NCBI GenBank assembly: GCA_963205295.1
Contig: CAUJIY010000025.1
Span: forward strand, 1-64,000
Source: Pseudomonadota bacterium
Lineage (GTDB): Bacteria; Pseudomonadota; Gammaproteobacteria; Steroidobacterales; GCA-2729495
Direction: 5' to 3'
DNA: 64,000 nucleotides
This document shows positions 18,372-26,946 of the stretch, in pieces (positions within the stretch are counted from its first letter, which is position 1; every line of letters begins with the position of its first letter). The position numbers were made by a program, and so were the translations under genes. The notes under the pieces are model-generated. The model was not told the origin of the DNA and searched no databases. It saw only the letters and a program-made list of their open reading frames with translations.

Positions 18372-19481
18372 TCAATGCGGAGCACGATAGCTGATGCGGT
18401 AGACGGCCCCGGCCTTGTCGTCGCTCACCAGCAGCGCACCATCCGGTGCGACCAGCAGGTCCACGGGGCGGCCGAGCGCCTCGTCACCGTCGAGAAAACC
18501 GTCCATGAAGGTCTCGTAGGCGACGGCCCGCTGGCCTTCCAGCCGGACCAGGGAGATCCGGTGGCCGGTCTTCCCGGCCCCCTTGCTGCGGTTCCAGGAG
18601 CCGTGCTCGGCGATGAACACCTGGTTGCGATACGGTGCGGGAAACATCTGTCCCGTGTAGAAGCGTACGCCGAGCGGTGCCACATGCGGCCCGAGCGCCT
18701 GCACCGGAGCCACGGCATTCTCGCAACGGCCGAGCTTGCCGAATTCCGGATCGGCCATCACACCACCGTGGCAAAAGGGAAAGCCGAAGTTCAGCCCGGC
18801 GCGTGGTGCCCGGTTCAGTTCGCAGGGTGGCGTATCGTCGCCGAGCAGGTCGCGCCCGTTGTCGGTGAACCAGAACTCTCCGGTCTGCGGATGCCAGGTG
18901 AACCCGACGGAATTGCGCACGCCGCTGGCAAAGACCTCGCGCCCGGACCCGTCTGGATTCATGCGCAGGATGACACCGAACCCCGGCTCATCGCAGATGT
19001 TGCAGGGTGCGCCTACCGGCACGTAGAGACGGCCGTCGGGACCGAAGCCGAGATATTTCCACGCGTGCTGCATGCCCTTGAACGGCAGGTCGGCCACGGC
19101 CACCACCGGCGCCGGCGGATCATCGAGCCGTTGCTCGATCCCGTCGAAGCGCAGGATGCGCTGCGGCTCGGCCACGTACAGGGCACCGCCACGGAACGCG
19201 ACGCCGTTCGGCATCCTGAGGCCCTTCGCAATGGACCTGACCACCGGTGCGCCCCCCGCGGGAGTCTGTACGGCAAACACCTCGCCCGCACCACGCATCG
19301 TGCCGACGAACAGCGTGCCACCGTCGCCGAGGGCGAGTGAACGCGCGCCCGGCACCTGTACGAGCCGTTGCACCGAGAATCCGGGAGGCACCCGCAGGTG
19401 CTCCACCACGTCGGGCGCGGCCGCATGCGCCTGCCAGAAGGACGCCAGGCCAACGAATACCAGGGACAATCGACTCAGCAT
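18372..19481 (-). CDS. Periplasmic PQQ-dependent sugar dehydrogenase-like protein
   Basis: 369 aa. A signal peptide (cleavage near QAHAAAP) precedes a six-bladed beta-propeller of the glucose/sorbosone dehydrogenase family. Characteristic segments are VPPGFSVQRL, LRMPNGVAF, FGPDGRLYVPVG, ASGVRNSVGFTWHP, FIAEHGSWNRS and GRPVDLLVAPDGALLVSDD. Family members oxidise soluble sugars, but many lack a proven substrate. The protein could be periplasmic and calcium-dependent. It lies between the TRAP genes and sppA, and the 28-base gap suggests cotranscription with the transporter. Confidence 0.82.
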   Translation of the reverse strand: MLSRLSLVFVGLASFWQAHAAAPDVVEHLRVPPGFSVQRLVQVPGARSLALGDGGTLFVGTMRGAGEVFAVQTPAGGAPVVRSIAKGLRMPNGVAFRGGALYVAEPQRILRFDGIEQRLDDPPAPVVAVADLPFKGMQHAWKYLGFGPDGRLYVPVGAPCNICDEPGFGVILRMNPDGSGREVFASGVRNSVGFTWHPQTGEFWFTDNGRDLLGDDTPPCELNRAPRAGLNFGFPFCHGGVMADPEFGKLGRCENAVAPVQALGPHVAPLGVRFYTGQMFPAPYRNQVFIAEHGSWNRSKGAGKTGHRISLVRLEGQRAVAYETFMDGFLDGDEALGRPVDLLVAPDGALLVSDDKAGAVYRISYRAPH

Positions 19482-19509
19482 GGCAGGAACTCCTCCCGGC
19501 GTTGCAGCT

Positions 19510-20766
19510 TCAGCGGCCGAGCAGTGCGAGGGACAGCTGCGGCACGAACGTGATGATGACGACGGTCACCAGCAGCACCAGCACGAACGGCAGGGTCGCG
19601 CGGTAGACGCTCAGGATGGGGCGATCGAACCGGTAGCTGGCGACGACCAGGTTACGGCCCATGGGCGGTGCCAGATAGCCCAGCTCCATGTTGGCGACGA
19701 ACAGGATGCCGAGATGCACGGGATCGAGCTGATAGCGACCCGCCACCGTCACGATCAGGGGCACGACGAGGACGAGCGCCGAAAAGATGTCCAGCACCGC
19801 GCCGAGGACCAGCAGGAACGCAAACAGCAATGCCAGGAATGCCAGCTGGCCACCGACGAAATCACTGACCACTGCCACCAGCCGGTCCGGCACCTGCGCG
19901 TCAATCATGACATTGGTCGAGGCGAGCGACACGCCGAGGATCAACAGGATGGCGCCCACCAGCACCATCGACTGGCGAACGATGTGCGGCAGGCGGCCGA
20001 ACGGGATATCACGATGCACGAGCAGTTCGGTTACCAGCACGTACACGACGGTCACGGCTGCTGCCTCGGAGACCGCAAAAACTCCACCGTAGATACCGCC
20101 GAGCACGAGCACGGGCAGCGGGATGTCCAGCCAGGACGCGCGCAGCGCCGCACCGACCTCATGCCAGGAGAACCGGCTGAAGGGCACCCGCAGGTGGCGA
20201 TTGGCCCAGACCGCGTACGCAGCGAGTGCCACCAACATGATCATGCCGGGAACGATGCCGGCGAGAAACATGTCGTCGATCGAGGTCTCGGTGATCACGC
20301 CATAGAGGATCAGCGGTAACGACGGCGCAAAGAGCAGTCCGAGGCAGCCCGCCGAGGTAATCAGGCCGAGACTGAAACTTTCGTCGTAACCGGCGCTGAT
20401 CAGGGCCGGGTACAGCGCTGCGCCAAGGGCGATGATCGTCACCCCGGAGCCGCCGGTGAACGCCGTAAAGATCGCACACGCGCCGATCGCCACGATCGCC
20501 ACGCCCCCGGGGAGCCATCCGACCAGCGCCGTTGTCAGTCGTACCAGCCTGTTGGGTGCCTTGCTCTCGGCCAGCACGTAGCCGGCAAATGTGAACAGAG
20601 GAATCGCGAGGAGTATCGGCGTCTCCGCGATACCGAAGATCTCGATGCCAATCGCCGACAGTGGAATCTCGGCGCTCTGGTAGCCAGCCATGGCGCCCAC
20701 CGCGATCACGGCGAACAGCGGCGTACCGAGCAGGATCAGCAGCGCCAGGATGGCCGTGGTGATCAA
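19510..20766 (-). CDS. TRAP transporter large permease (DctM)
   Basis: 418 aa, about twelve hydrophobic segments, typical DctM family. Recognisable blocks are LAIPLFTFAGYVLAES, IFTAFTGGSGVTIIALGAALYPAL and LGYLAPPMGRNLVVASYRF. It forms the sodium-driven elevator domain. The only suitable start is a TTG at 20766 that overlaps the stop of dctQ (TTGA), preceded by GGGAG. Longer upstream frames run through dctQ. It is the last transporter gene before the dehydrogenase. Confidence 0.9.
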   Translation of the reverse strand: MITTAILALLILLGTPLFAVIAVGAMAGYQSAEIPLSAIGIEIFGIAETPILLAIPLFTFAGYVLAESKAPNRLVRLTTALVGWLPGGVAIVAIGACAIFTAFTGGSGVTIIALGAALYPALISAGYDESFSLGLITSAGCLGLLFAPSLPLILYGVITETSIDDMFLAGIVPGMIMLVALAAYAVWANRHLRVPFSRFSWHEVGAALRASWLDIPLPVLVLGGIYGGVFAVSEAAAVTVVYVLVTELLVHRDIPFGRLPHIVRQSMVLVGAILLILGVSLASTNVMIDAQVPDRLVAVVSDFVGGQLAFLALLFAFLLVLGAVLDIFSALVLVVPLIVTVAGRYQLDPVHLGILFVANMELGYLAPPMGRNLVVASYRFDRPILSVYRATLPFVLVLLVTVVIITFVPQLSLALLGR

Positions 20767-21281
20767 TGCGCTGCTCCCGGGCCAGCCGGCGGCTGCCGGC
20801 TGCGAAGGCAGGTCACCAGGTAGCGGTAGCCGAGCAGCCCAAAGGCCACCGGCAGGATCGACTGTACCGACCACGCCGGCACCACACCACCGAGTACGCG
20901 GTCGTCGGCAGCGAGTGAGTCCGCCACGAACAGCCACGAGTACCAGCCCAGTACGAAGCAGACAGCTGCGACAAACGCGTCGAGCGCCCGCCCGACCCCG
21001 CGTCGCCAGCGATGCGGCACGTAGCGCGACAGCGCATCGATGCTCACGTGGCGCTGGTCACGACCGGCTGCAACGGCACCGAGCATGGTCAGCCACAGCA
21101 CCATGATGCGCAGCGCTTCGTCCGCCCAGGCCAATCCGCCGCCCCAGACATTGCGCAGGGCGATCTGCGCAGCGGCAAGCACGATCATTGCCGCCAGCAC
21201 CAGTGCCATCAGCGCGGTCTCGACGACGCGACCCAGGCGCTCGGCGCGATCACCCACCGACAACCGCATCGCGGCGCTCAC
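20763..21281 (-). CDS. TRAP transporter small permease (DctQ)
   Basis: 172 aa with four predicted membrane segments and the DctQ pattern AQIALRNVWGGGLAWADEALRIMVLWLTMLG. It is the membrane scaffold of the TRAP permease. GTG start, overlapping the dctP stop (GTGA); its own stop overlaps dctM. Confidence 0.92.
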   Translation of the reverse strand: MSAAMRLSVGDRAERLGRVVETALMALVLAAMIVLAAAQIALRNVWGGGLAWADEALRIMVLWLTMLGAVAAGRDQRHVSIDALSRYVPHRWRRGVGRALDAFVAAVCFVLGWYSWLFVADSLAADDRVLGGVVPAWSVQSILPVAFGLLGYRYLVTCLRSRQPPAGPGAAH

Positions 21282-22333
21282 TGCCGCGCGGCGGCGTCGG
21301 CCGCCGGATGCTGCCGGCGATAGTCCTGCAAATGCCCCTGCAACTCCTCGAGCAGCCGCGGGCTGTAGACGCCCTGCGCGCCCAGATCACGATTGACGGT
21401 CACCATGGCGTCCTGCCACGCCGTGACGTCAGCCACATTCGCCTCGACCACGCGGATGCCGGCCGCCTGGATCGCATCGCGCGCCGCCTTGTCGTCGGCG
21501 ATGCTCTGCTGGTCGAAGCGACGATATACCGCGCTCATGACCTCCCGGAATACAGCCTGGTCGGCAGGCGACAAGCGTTTGAAGGCCTTGGCGTCCACGG
21601 CCATGAGGCCACAGCTGTACATCATCGGCTGGGTCGTCATGTACCTGACACGCGTGTGCCACTGCAGGGCAATCACCCCCACCGGCGGTGCAGCGATGAT
21701 GTCGAGCAGGCCGGTCTGCAGTCCGGTCAGCACATCGGTGATCGGCAGTGCCACCGGCGACAGGTGCAAGGCCTGCATTGCCGCGGCGCTGATGAGATCC
21801 CCGTCGGGAACCCAGACCTTGCGCCCGCGCAGGCTCTCGGTCCCCGTGACCGGCTCATTGCCGAAGATGCGCGCGAAACCGCCACCGGCTATACCGAAGG
21901 AAACGAAGCCGGCCGCCTCCAGCCCGCGTGCGAGCTCGCCATCCATGCGCTCGCGCACGAAGGTCACCTCGGCCGGCGAGCGGAAGACCAGTGGCAGGCC
22001 ATAGATGACGATGTCCGGGTACGTCTGCGCGAGACCACCGGCGGTAAAGGCGCCGCCGTGCAGCTGTCCGACACGGATCTTGCGCAGGACCTGCTTCTCA
22101 TTGCCCATGACGCCGCCGCCATAGAGCTTGATCGTCACGCGGCTCTGGGTCCGGTCGCGGATCTCGCCAGCGGCTGCGCGGATGTCCTGCATCCACTGCG
22201 ATCCTTCCGGCGCAACGGTGGCGATCTTGAACTCGGCCGCCATCGCGCTCCCGGCTGCAAGGACGCCGCCGAGCACGATCCCCACGAGCAGGCGGGCAAC
22301 AGCGGCCAGACGCATTGGCGCATCCTTATTCAT
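21278..22333 (-). CDS. TRAP transporter substrate-binding protein (DctP)
   Basis: 351 aa. A signal peptide (cleavage near SAMAAEF) precedes a DctP/TAXI-like binding fold beginning FKIATVAPEGSQW and containing GGVMGNEKQVLRKIRVGQLHG and the Trp/Arg region SLRGRKVWVPDG, where a carboxylate-binding Arg is expected. The ligand cannot be told from sequence alone. The ATG at 22333 follows GAGGAACAGG. It is preceded by the tatT gene with a 10-base gap. Confidence 0.93.
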   Translation of the reverse strand: MNKDAPMRLAAVARLLVGIVLGGVLAAGSAMAAEFKIATVAPEGSQWMQDIRAAAGEIRDRTQSRVTIKLYGGGVMGNEKQVLRKIRVGQLHGGAFTAGGLAQTYPDIVIYGLPLVFRSPAEVTFVRERMDGELARGLEAAGFVSFGIAGGGFARIFGNEPVTGTESLRGRKVWVPDGDLISAAAMQALHLSPVALPITDVLTGLQTGLLDIIAAPPVGVIALQWHTRVRYMTTQPMMYSCGLMAVDAKAFKRLSPADQAVFREVMSAVYRRFDQQSIADDKAARDAIQAAGIRVVEANVADVTAWQDAMVTVNRDLGAQGVYSPRLLEELQGHLQDYRRQHPAADAAARQ

Positions 22334-22343
22334 GACCTGTTCC

Positions 22344-23255
22344 TCAGAAATAATCGTTGGCCGAAGCGAGCAGGTTCGCAGCCTCACGCCTGGCGATCGC
22401 ATTGAACAGCGTGTGGCCTTCGCTGCGTACCGGGGCTGCCAGTACCTCGTTCAGGAGCCGGTCGTGGAGTTCACGATCATAGACCAGCCGCGCATAGCCG
22501 CGGGCGAACTCGACTTTGGCGGTCAGGTCCTGCCCGTCGCTGAGTTCGATTGCCTTCTCGAAAAACGCCCGTCCCTCTTCGGGCCGTCCGCCGAGAGCCG
22601 GAGGCCGCAACGTATTGAGGATCCCGAGATACATGTTCACGCTCGCCAGGTTGCCTGCGGCCGGCAGATCGAGCAGATGACGCAATGCGTGCTCGGCCTG
22701 TGGCAGACCGGCTATGGCGCTCCACTCGCCACTGTGGCCGCGGATGTACGCGAGTGAACCGACCGCATAGCTGAACAGCGCGTCGGCATCGCTGCTGCCA
22801 ATGCCATCCACCACGGCTGCGAAGGCGTCGAAGTCGAGCGCATCGAGCCCGCAGGCATGCGCTTCGGCACTGCAGAGCGCACGCCGGCCGTAGTCCCGTG
22901 CCTGCCGGGTGAGCAATCCGGCGCGCTGCGGATCCGTCGTGAAGGCGATTCCATAGGCCGCGTACAACTGGGCCGCTGCGCCCAGATTCCGCGGATTATC
23001 CGGATCGGACCGGACCAGCGCATCGAGCAGGATCAGGTAGGCGGGCAGTCCCTCGCGCACGAGGTCGGGATCCTCCTGATCGAGGATTGCCGCGGAGAGG
23101 TTGTCGGCAAAGCCGCTGGCAGCCGAGCCCGCGAGCGCAGCGCAGCCAGCCGACAGCAGCGCCATGGCGCCAAGCCCGGCGAGTGCAACTCCCCGCAGCC
23201 ACGCGCACCGGTGACGCGGACCCTGGTCCTGCCCGGAGGGTGCTGCGTGGCTCAC
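22344..23255 (-). CDS. TRAP-associated lipoprotein TatT
   Basis: 303 aa with a lipoprotein signal (LLSAGC, Cys38) and a helical TPR-like body (LPAYLILLDALVRSDPDNPRNLGAAAQLYAAYG) matching the TatT component family. In Treponema TatT forms a trimer that binds the DctP-like protein and is thought to pass hydrophobic ligands. GTG start. Its position at the head of tatT-dctP-dctQ-dctM supports the name. It points to a TPR-associated (TPAT) TRAP system, which may handle a hydrophobic or amphipathic substrate. Confidence 0.87.
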   Translation of the reverse strand: MSHAAPSGQDQGPRHRCAWLRGVALAGLGAMALLSAGCAALAGSAASGFADNLSAAILDQEDPDLVREGLPAYLILLDALVRSDPDNPRNLGAAAQLYAAYGIAFTTDPQRAGLLTRQARDYGRRALCSAEAHACGLDALDFDAFAAVVDGIGSSDADALFSYAVGSLAYIRGHSGEWSAIAGLPQAEHALRHLLDLPAAGNLASVNMYLGILNTLRPPALGGRPEEGRAFFEKAIELSDGQDLTAKVEFARGYARLVYDRELHDRLLNEVLAAPVRSEGHTLFNAIARREAANLLASANDYF

Positions 23256-23269
23256 GACGCGTAGCCGGC

Positions 23270-23614
23270 TCAGACCTTCTCTTTAATGCGGGCAGACTTG
23301 CCGCTGCGATCGCGCAGGTAGTACAGCTTGCCGCGACGCACGTCGCCGCGCCGCTTCACCTTGATCTCGGCAACAGTCGGGCTGTGGATCGGAAAAACGC
23401 GCTCCACACCCTCGCCATGCGAGATCTTGCGGACCGTAAACGAAGAACTCGCCCCGCGATTGCGCCTGGCGATGACTACGCCCTCGAAGGCCTGCAGGCG
23501 CTCGCGGTCACCTTCCTTGATGCGGACCTGCACCACCACTGTATCGCCGGGGCCGAATTCCGGGACATCCTTGCGGATCATCTCCGCTTCCAGCTGCTGA
23601 ATGATCTTGCTCAT
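23270..23614 (-). CDS. rplS: 50S ribosomal protein L19
   Basis: 114 aa, standard length. The [20 protein letters not shown] start and the [20 protein letters not shown] and [20 protein letters not shown] blocks are diagnostic. It sits at the 30S-50S interface. It is the last gene of rpsP-rimM-trmD-rplS, separated from trmD by a 55-base gap that follows a perfect hairpin. Confidence 0.99.
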   Translation of the reverse strand: MSKIIQQLEAEMIRKDVPEFGPGDTVVVQVRIKEGDRERLQAFEGVVIARRNRGASSSFTVRKISHGEGVERVFPIHSPTVAEIKVKRRGDVRRGKLYYLRDRSGKSARIKEKV

Positions 23615-23669
23615 CGTCGTTCACCCTCAAGTTACACCGGCGTGCGCGTACGTCCCGCACACATTGTCG

Positions 23670-24434
23670 TCACCTGCCCGGCAAGTCCTTGCCGGGCCTC
23701 TCCTGCCCGGCGAGGTAATCACCGAGCAGCTTGCGTTCTTCTGCCACCAGCCCGCGTCGTTCCAGCAGGTCCGGCCGCCGGGTCAGCGTGCGGCCAAGGG
23801 ACTGCTGCAGCCGCCACCGGCGGATCGCCGCGTGGTCGCCGCCGAGCAGGACCGCCGGCACGACACGTCCATCGACCTCCTCCGGGCGCGTGTACTGCGG
23901 GCAGTCGAGCAGGCCATCGGTAAACGAGTCCTGGTCTGCCGACGCCTCGTCACCCAGCGCTCCGGGCAGCAACCTCACCACGGCGTCGATCACTGCGAGC
24001 GCCGCGAACTCCCCACCGCTCAGCACGAAGTCGCCGAGCGACAGCTCCACATCGGCATCGGCTTCGACGTTGCGCTCATCAAAGCCCTCGTAGCGGCCCG
24101 CCACCAGGACGAAACCGGACCAGTCCCGCATCTCGCGCGCCATGGCCTGGTCGAACTTTCGCCCCTGCGGGCTCAGAAATACCACCCGGGCCCCGGCCGG
24201 CAAGGCCCGCCGCGCCGCGAGAATGGCGTCCCGCAGCGGCGCGTACTTGAGCACCATTCCCGGCCCGCCGCCATAGGGCCGATCGTCGACGGTGCGATGG
24301 ATGTCGGTCGCAAAATCGCGCGGATTGACGACACCGACCTGCGCCAACCCTCGCGCGAACGCCCGCCCGCACACGCCGACCGCGAGCGATCCCGTGATCA
24401 GGTCCGGAAACAGCGACACCACCTGGATCTGCAT
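23670..24434 (-). CDS. trmD: tRNA (guanine37-N1)-methyltransferase
   Basis: 254 aa SPOUT methyltransferase. VVSLFPDLI starts the domain. DRPYGGGPGMVLKYAP, LSPQGRKFDQ, AGRYEGFDER and SLGDFVLSGGEFAALAVIDAV form the knotted AdoMet site, and the C-terminal domain contains the catalytic Asp region. It adds m1G37 to prevent frameshifting. The start ATG is 20 bases after rimM. The last codons form one arm of the hairpin at 23676-23697. Confidence 0.99.
   Translation of the reverse strand: MQIQVVSLFPDLITGSLAVGVCGRAFARGLAQVGVVNPRDFATDIHRTVDDRPYGGGPGMVLKYAPLRDAILAARRALPAGARVVFLSPQGRKFDQAMAREMRDWSGFVLVAGRYEGFDERNVEADADVELSLGDFVLSGGEFAALAVIDAVVRLLPGALGDEASADQDSFTDGLLDCPQYTRPEEVDGRVVPAVLLGGDHAAIRRWRLQQSLGRTLTRRPDLLERRGLVAEERKLLGDYLAGQERPGKDLPGR
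23676..23697 (-). other. Perfect 10-bp inverted repeat at the trmD 3' end
   Basis: GCCCGGCAAG and CTTGCCGGGC are separated by two bases. The repeat spans the last codons of trmD (PGKDLPG) just before the gap to rplS. There is no T-run after it, so it does not look like a classic terminator. It may be an RNA processing or attenuation element between trmD and the much more needed rplS. Confidence 0.6.
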
Positions 24435-24453
24435 GACCCATTTCCCGCCGGAC

Positions 24454-24975
24454 TCAGAACTCGGGGTCCCAATCGACCGTGATGCGTCCGGCATCGAGGT
24501 CGACAGCCCGGATGATGGTGTCGGGCACGAAAGGCACCAGACGGCGTCGATCACCCTGCAGGACGAGCACGTCGTTGGCGCCTGTCGCAAACATTTCCTG
24601 CACGCGCCCCATGCCTGCCCCTGCCAGGTTCACCACCTCCAGACCCACGAGATCCGACCAGTAGTACTCGCCTGCGCCTGCCGGTCCGAACCGGTCGCGT
24701 CGCGCGCGGACAGTGCTGCCGATCAGCAGCCTTGCCGCGTCGCGATCATCGACGCCGGCCAGATGTGCCACCACACCACGACCATGCACGGCACCGTCCG
24801 TGATGTCATAACACCGCATGCCTGAATCCTCGCCAACCTGCCACGGCCCGTAGCGGAGGATGTTCGCCGGCGGATCCGTATACGAGAACACGCGCACCCA
24901 GCCCCGCACCCCGAACACACCGGAAATCCGGCCGACGACGATGGCACGCTCCCCGGATTGGACCGTGGGTGACAT
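24454..24975 (-). CDS. rimM: Ribosome maturation factor RimM
   Basis: 173 aa. The N-terminal RimM barrel has VVGRISGVFGVRGWVRVFSYTDPP, and the PRC-barrel follows with EYYWSDLVGLEV and LVPFVPDTIIRAVDLDAGRI. It assists 30S head assembly through S19. The ATG at 24975 matches the family start. The longer upstream frame crosses rpsP and was discarded. Confidence 0.98.
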   Translation of the reverse strand: MSPTVQSGERAIVVGRISGVFGVRGWVRVFSYTDPPANILRYGPWQVGEDSGMRCYDITDGAVHGRGVVAHLAGVDDRDAARLLIGSTVRARRDRFGPAGAGEYYWSDLVGLEVVNLAGAGMGRVQEMFATGANDVLVLQGDRRRLVPFVPDTIIRAVDLDAGRITVDWDPEF

Positions 24976-25015
24976 GCCGTGTCTCCGGTCACCGGCTGCC
25001 GGCGCCGGCAGCGGG

Positions 25016-25291
25016 TCAGGCAGCGGCCTGGCCCGTCGCTGCGCCAGCCGCTGCCCGATACGAATCGACCAGGTCGGCCACGCGGGTCGACAACTGGGCG
25101 CCGTTGCCGACCCAGTAGTCCACCCGACCGAGGTCAATCTGCAGGGCGGCATCCTTCCCGGTGGCGATGGGATTGAAGAATCCCAGGCGCTCCAGGTATC
25201 GGCCATCCCGCCGGTTGCGGCTGTCGGTCGCGACGATGTGGTAGAAGGGCCGCTTGATCGTCCCACCGCGGCTCAGTCGAATCGTTACCAT
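25016..25291 (-). CDS. rpsP: 30S ribosomal protein S16
   Basis: 91 aa. [20 protein letters not shown] and [13 protein letters not shown] are diagnostic. An Ala-rich C-terminal tail follows. The ATG is preceded by GAGGAAAAG. First gene of the rpsP-rimM-trmD-rplS operon. The 117-base gap from ffh should hold its promoter, but I could not fix one. Confidence 0.99.
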   Translation of the reverse strand: MVTIRLSRGGTIKRPFYHIVATDSRNRRDGRYLERLGFFNPIATGKDAALQIDLGRVDYWVGNGAQLSTRVADLVDSYRAAAGAATGQAAA

Positions 25292-25408
25292 GCTTGGTCT
25301 TTTCCTCTGACAGTCGGCGCGCCGCCCGTCGGGCCGGCAGGCCCCGGTGACGCAAACGGCGGATTTTACGGGAAACTTGCCCCGTCTGCCCAGCCCCCGA
25401 TAGCGGTA

Positions 25409-26770
25409 TCAGCGCCCCGGGAAGCGCGGCCCGCCGGCGGGCATCTGGCGCAGGGCGCGCTGCAATCCGCCCTTCGAAAAACGCTTCATCATCTTCTGCA
25501 TCTGCTCGTGCTGCTTGAGCAGCCGGTTCACGTCCGGCACGCCGACTCCGGCACCGGCCGCGATGCGTTGCCGACGTGAGCCGTTGATCGTCTTGGGAAA
25601 ACGACGCTCCGAGGGCGTCATCGAGTTGATGATGCCGATTTGCCGTCGGATCGCCCTGGGATCGACCTGCCCGGCAAGCTTGTCGGGGGATACCCCCCCT
25701 GGCAGCGGCAGCTTGGCGAGCAGGCTCTCCAGCCCGCCCAGCCCGAGCATCTGCTGGAGCTGCTCGCGCAGATCGCCAAGATCGAAGCCCTGTCCCTTGC
25801 CGACCTTGCGTGCGAGCCGCTCGGCCTGCTCGCGATCGACCTTCTGGCCAAGCTCTTCGACGAGTCCGACGACGTCCCCCATGCCGAGGATCCGCGAGGC
25901 CATGCGCTCGGGAACGAAAGGCTCGAGGGCGACCAGCTTCTCGCCGGTGCCGAGGAACTTGATCGGCTGGCCGGTAACGGCACGCGCCGACAACGCAGCG
26001 CCACCGCGCGCATCGCCGTCGGTCTTGGTCAGGACGATGCCGGTCAGCGGCAGCGCCTCGGCAAATGCCCGGGCAGCATTGACCGCGTCCTGGCCTGCCA
26101 TGCTGTCGAGCACATAGAGGGTCTCTGCCGGCGACAGCAGCCCGGAAAGCATGCGCAGCTCATCCAGCAGCTCGTCTTCGAGGCGCGTGCGGCCGGCGGT
26201 GTCGACGATGAGCACCTCAGCCTGCTCGCGCCGCGCCTGGTCGAGCGCCTGGCGGGCGATGTCGGCAGGCGCCTGCTCGGGTGACGCAGGCGCGCAGTCG
26301 ACACCGATCTGTCCGGCTATCCGCGCAAGTTGCAGCATCGCTGCCGGACGGCGGGTATCCAAGCTGACCAGCAGCGGTTTGCGTCGCAGCTGATCCTTCA
26401 GGTGCAGTGCCAGCTTGCCCGATGTCGTCGTCTTGCCGCCGCCCTGCAGGCCGACCATCAGGATGACGACTGGCGGCTGCTGACGCAGGTTGAGCGGCGC
26501 TGCATCACCACCGAGCGCGGCCACCAGTTCCTGGTGGAGCATGCCGATGAAGGCCTGACCAGGTGTCAGGCTGCGATTCAGCTCGGTGCCGACGGCACGC
26601 TGTTGCACACGGCTGACGAAATCGCGAACCACGGGTACCGCGACGTCGGCCTCGATCAGAGCCCGGCGCACGTCGCGCACGGCCTCCTCGATGTTTTCGT
26701 CCGTCAGCCGGCCGCGGCCGCGGACACGGTCCGCCACGCCTTTCAGGCGGTCAGTCAGATTCGCAAACAA
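25409..26770 (-). CDS. ffh: Signal recognition particle GTPase Ffh
   Basis: 453 aa. The N-domain starts MFANLTDRLKGV. G-domain motifs are GLQGGGKTTTSGKLA (P-loop), DTAGR, TKTDGDARGG and LGTGE. The M-domain has the methionine-rich end MQKMMKRF and LGGLESLL. It targets nascent membrane proteins with 4.5S RNA. The start codon is TTG, 8 bases after AGGAG, and the conserved N-terminus leaves no other choice. It is divergent from the CorB-like gene across 176 bases. Confidence 0.98.
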   Translation of the reverse strand: MFANLTDRLKGVADRVRGRGRLTDENIEEAVRDVRRALIEADVAVPVVRDFVSRVQQRAVGTELNRSLTPGQAFIGMLHQELVAALGGDAAPLNLRQQPPVVILMVGLQGGGKTTTSGKLALHLKDQLRRKPLLVSLDTRRPAAMLQLARIAGQIGVDCAPASPEQAPADIARQALDQARREQAEVLIVDTAGRTRLEDELLDELRMLSGLLSPAETLYVLDSMAGQDAVNAARAFAEALPLTGIVLTKTDGDARGGAALSARAVTGQPIKFLGTGEKLVALEPFVPERMASRILGMGDVVGLVEELGQKVDREQAERLARKVGKGQGFDLGDLREQLQQMLGLGGLESLLAKLPLPGGVSPDKLAGQVDPRAIRRQIGIINSMTPSERRFPKTINGSRRQRIAAGAGVGVPDVNRLLKQHEQMQKMMKRFSKGGLQRALRQMPAGGPRFPGR

Positions 26771-26946
26771 TCAGTCGCTCCTGTCAATGCGGGCACGGCA
26801 TGAAATGCCGACATTTTCCGGAGATTTTACCGTCAATTCGCGCCAACTTGATGGTTTTCCGCACGCTTTCGGCGGGACGGCGCCTTGACATGCCACAGAG
26901 CCATTCGCAAACATGACGGCCGGGCAGCGCGTGGAGACAGCAGTCT

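Noticed and set aside
26797-26809. GGCAT-GAA-ATGCC palindrome in the ffh leader, considered as an operator
   Set aside because: Only 5-base arms; such a repeat is expected by chance at this scale.
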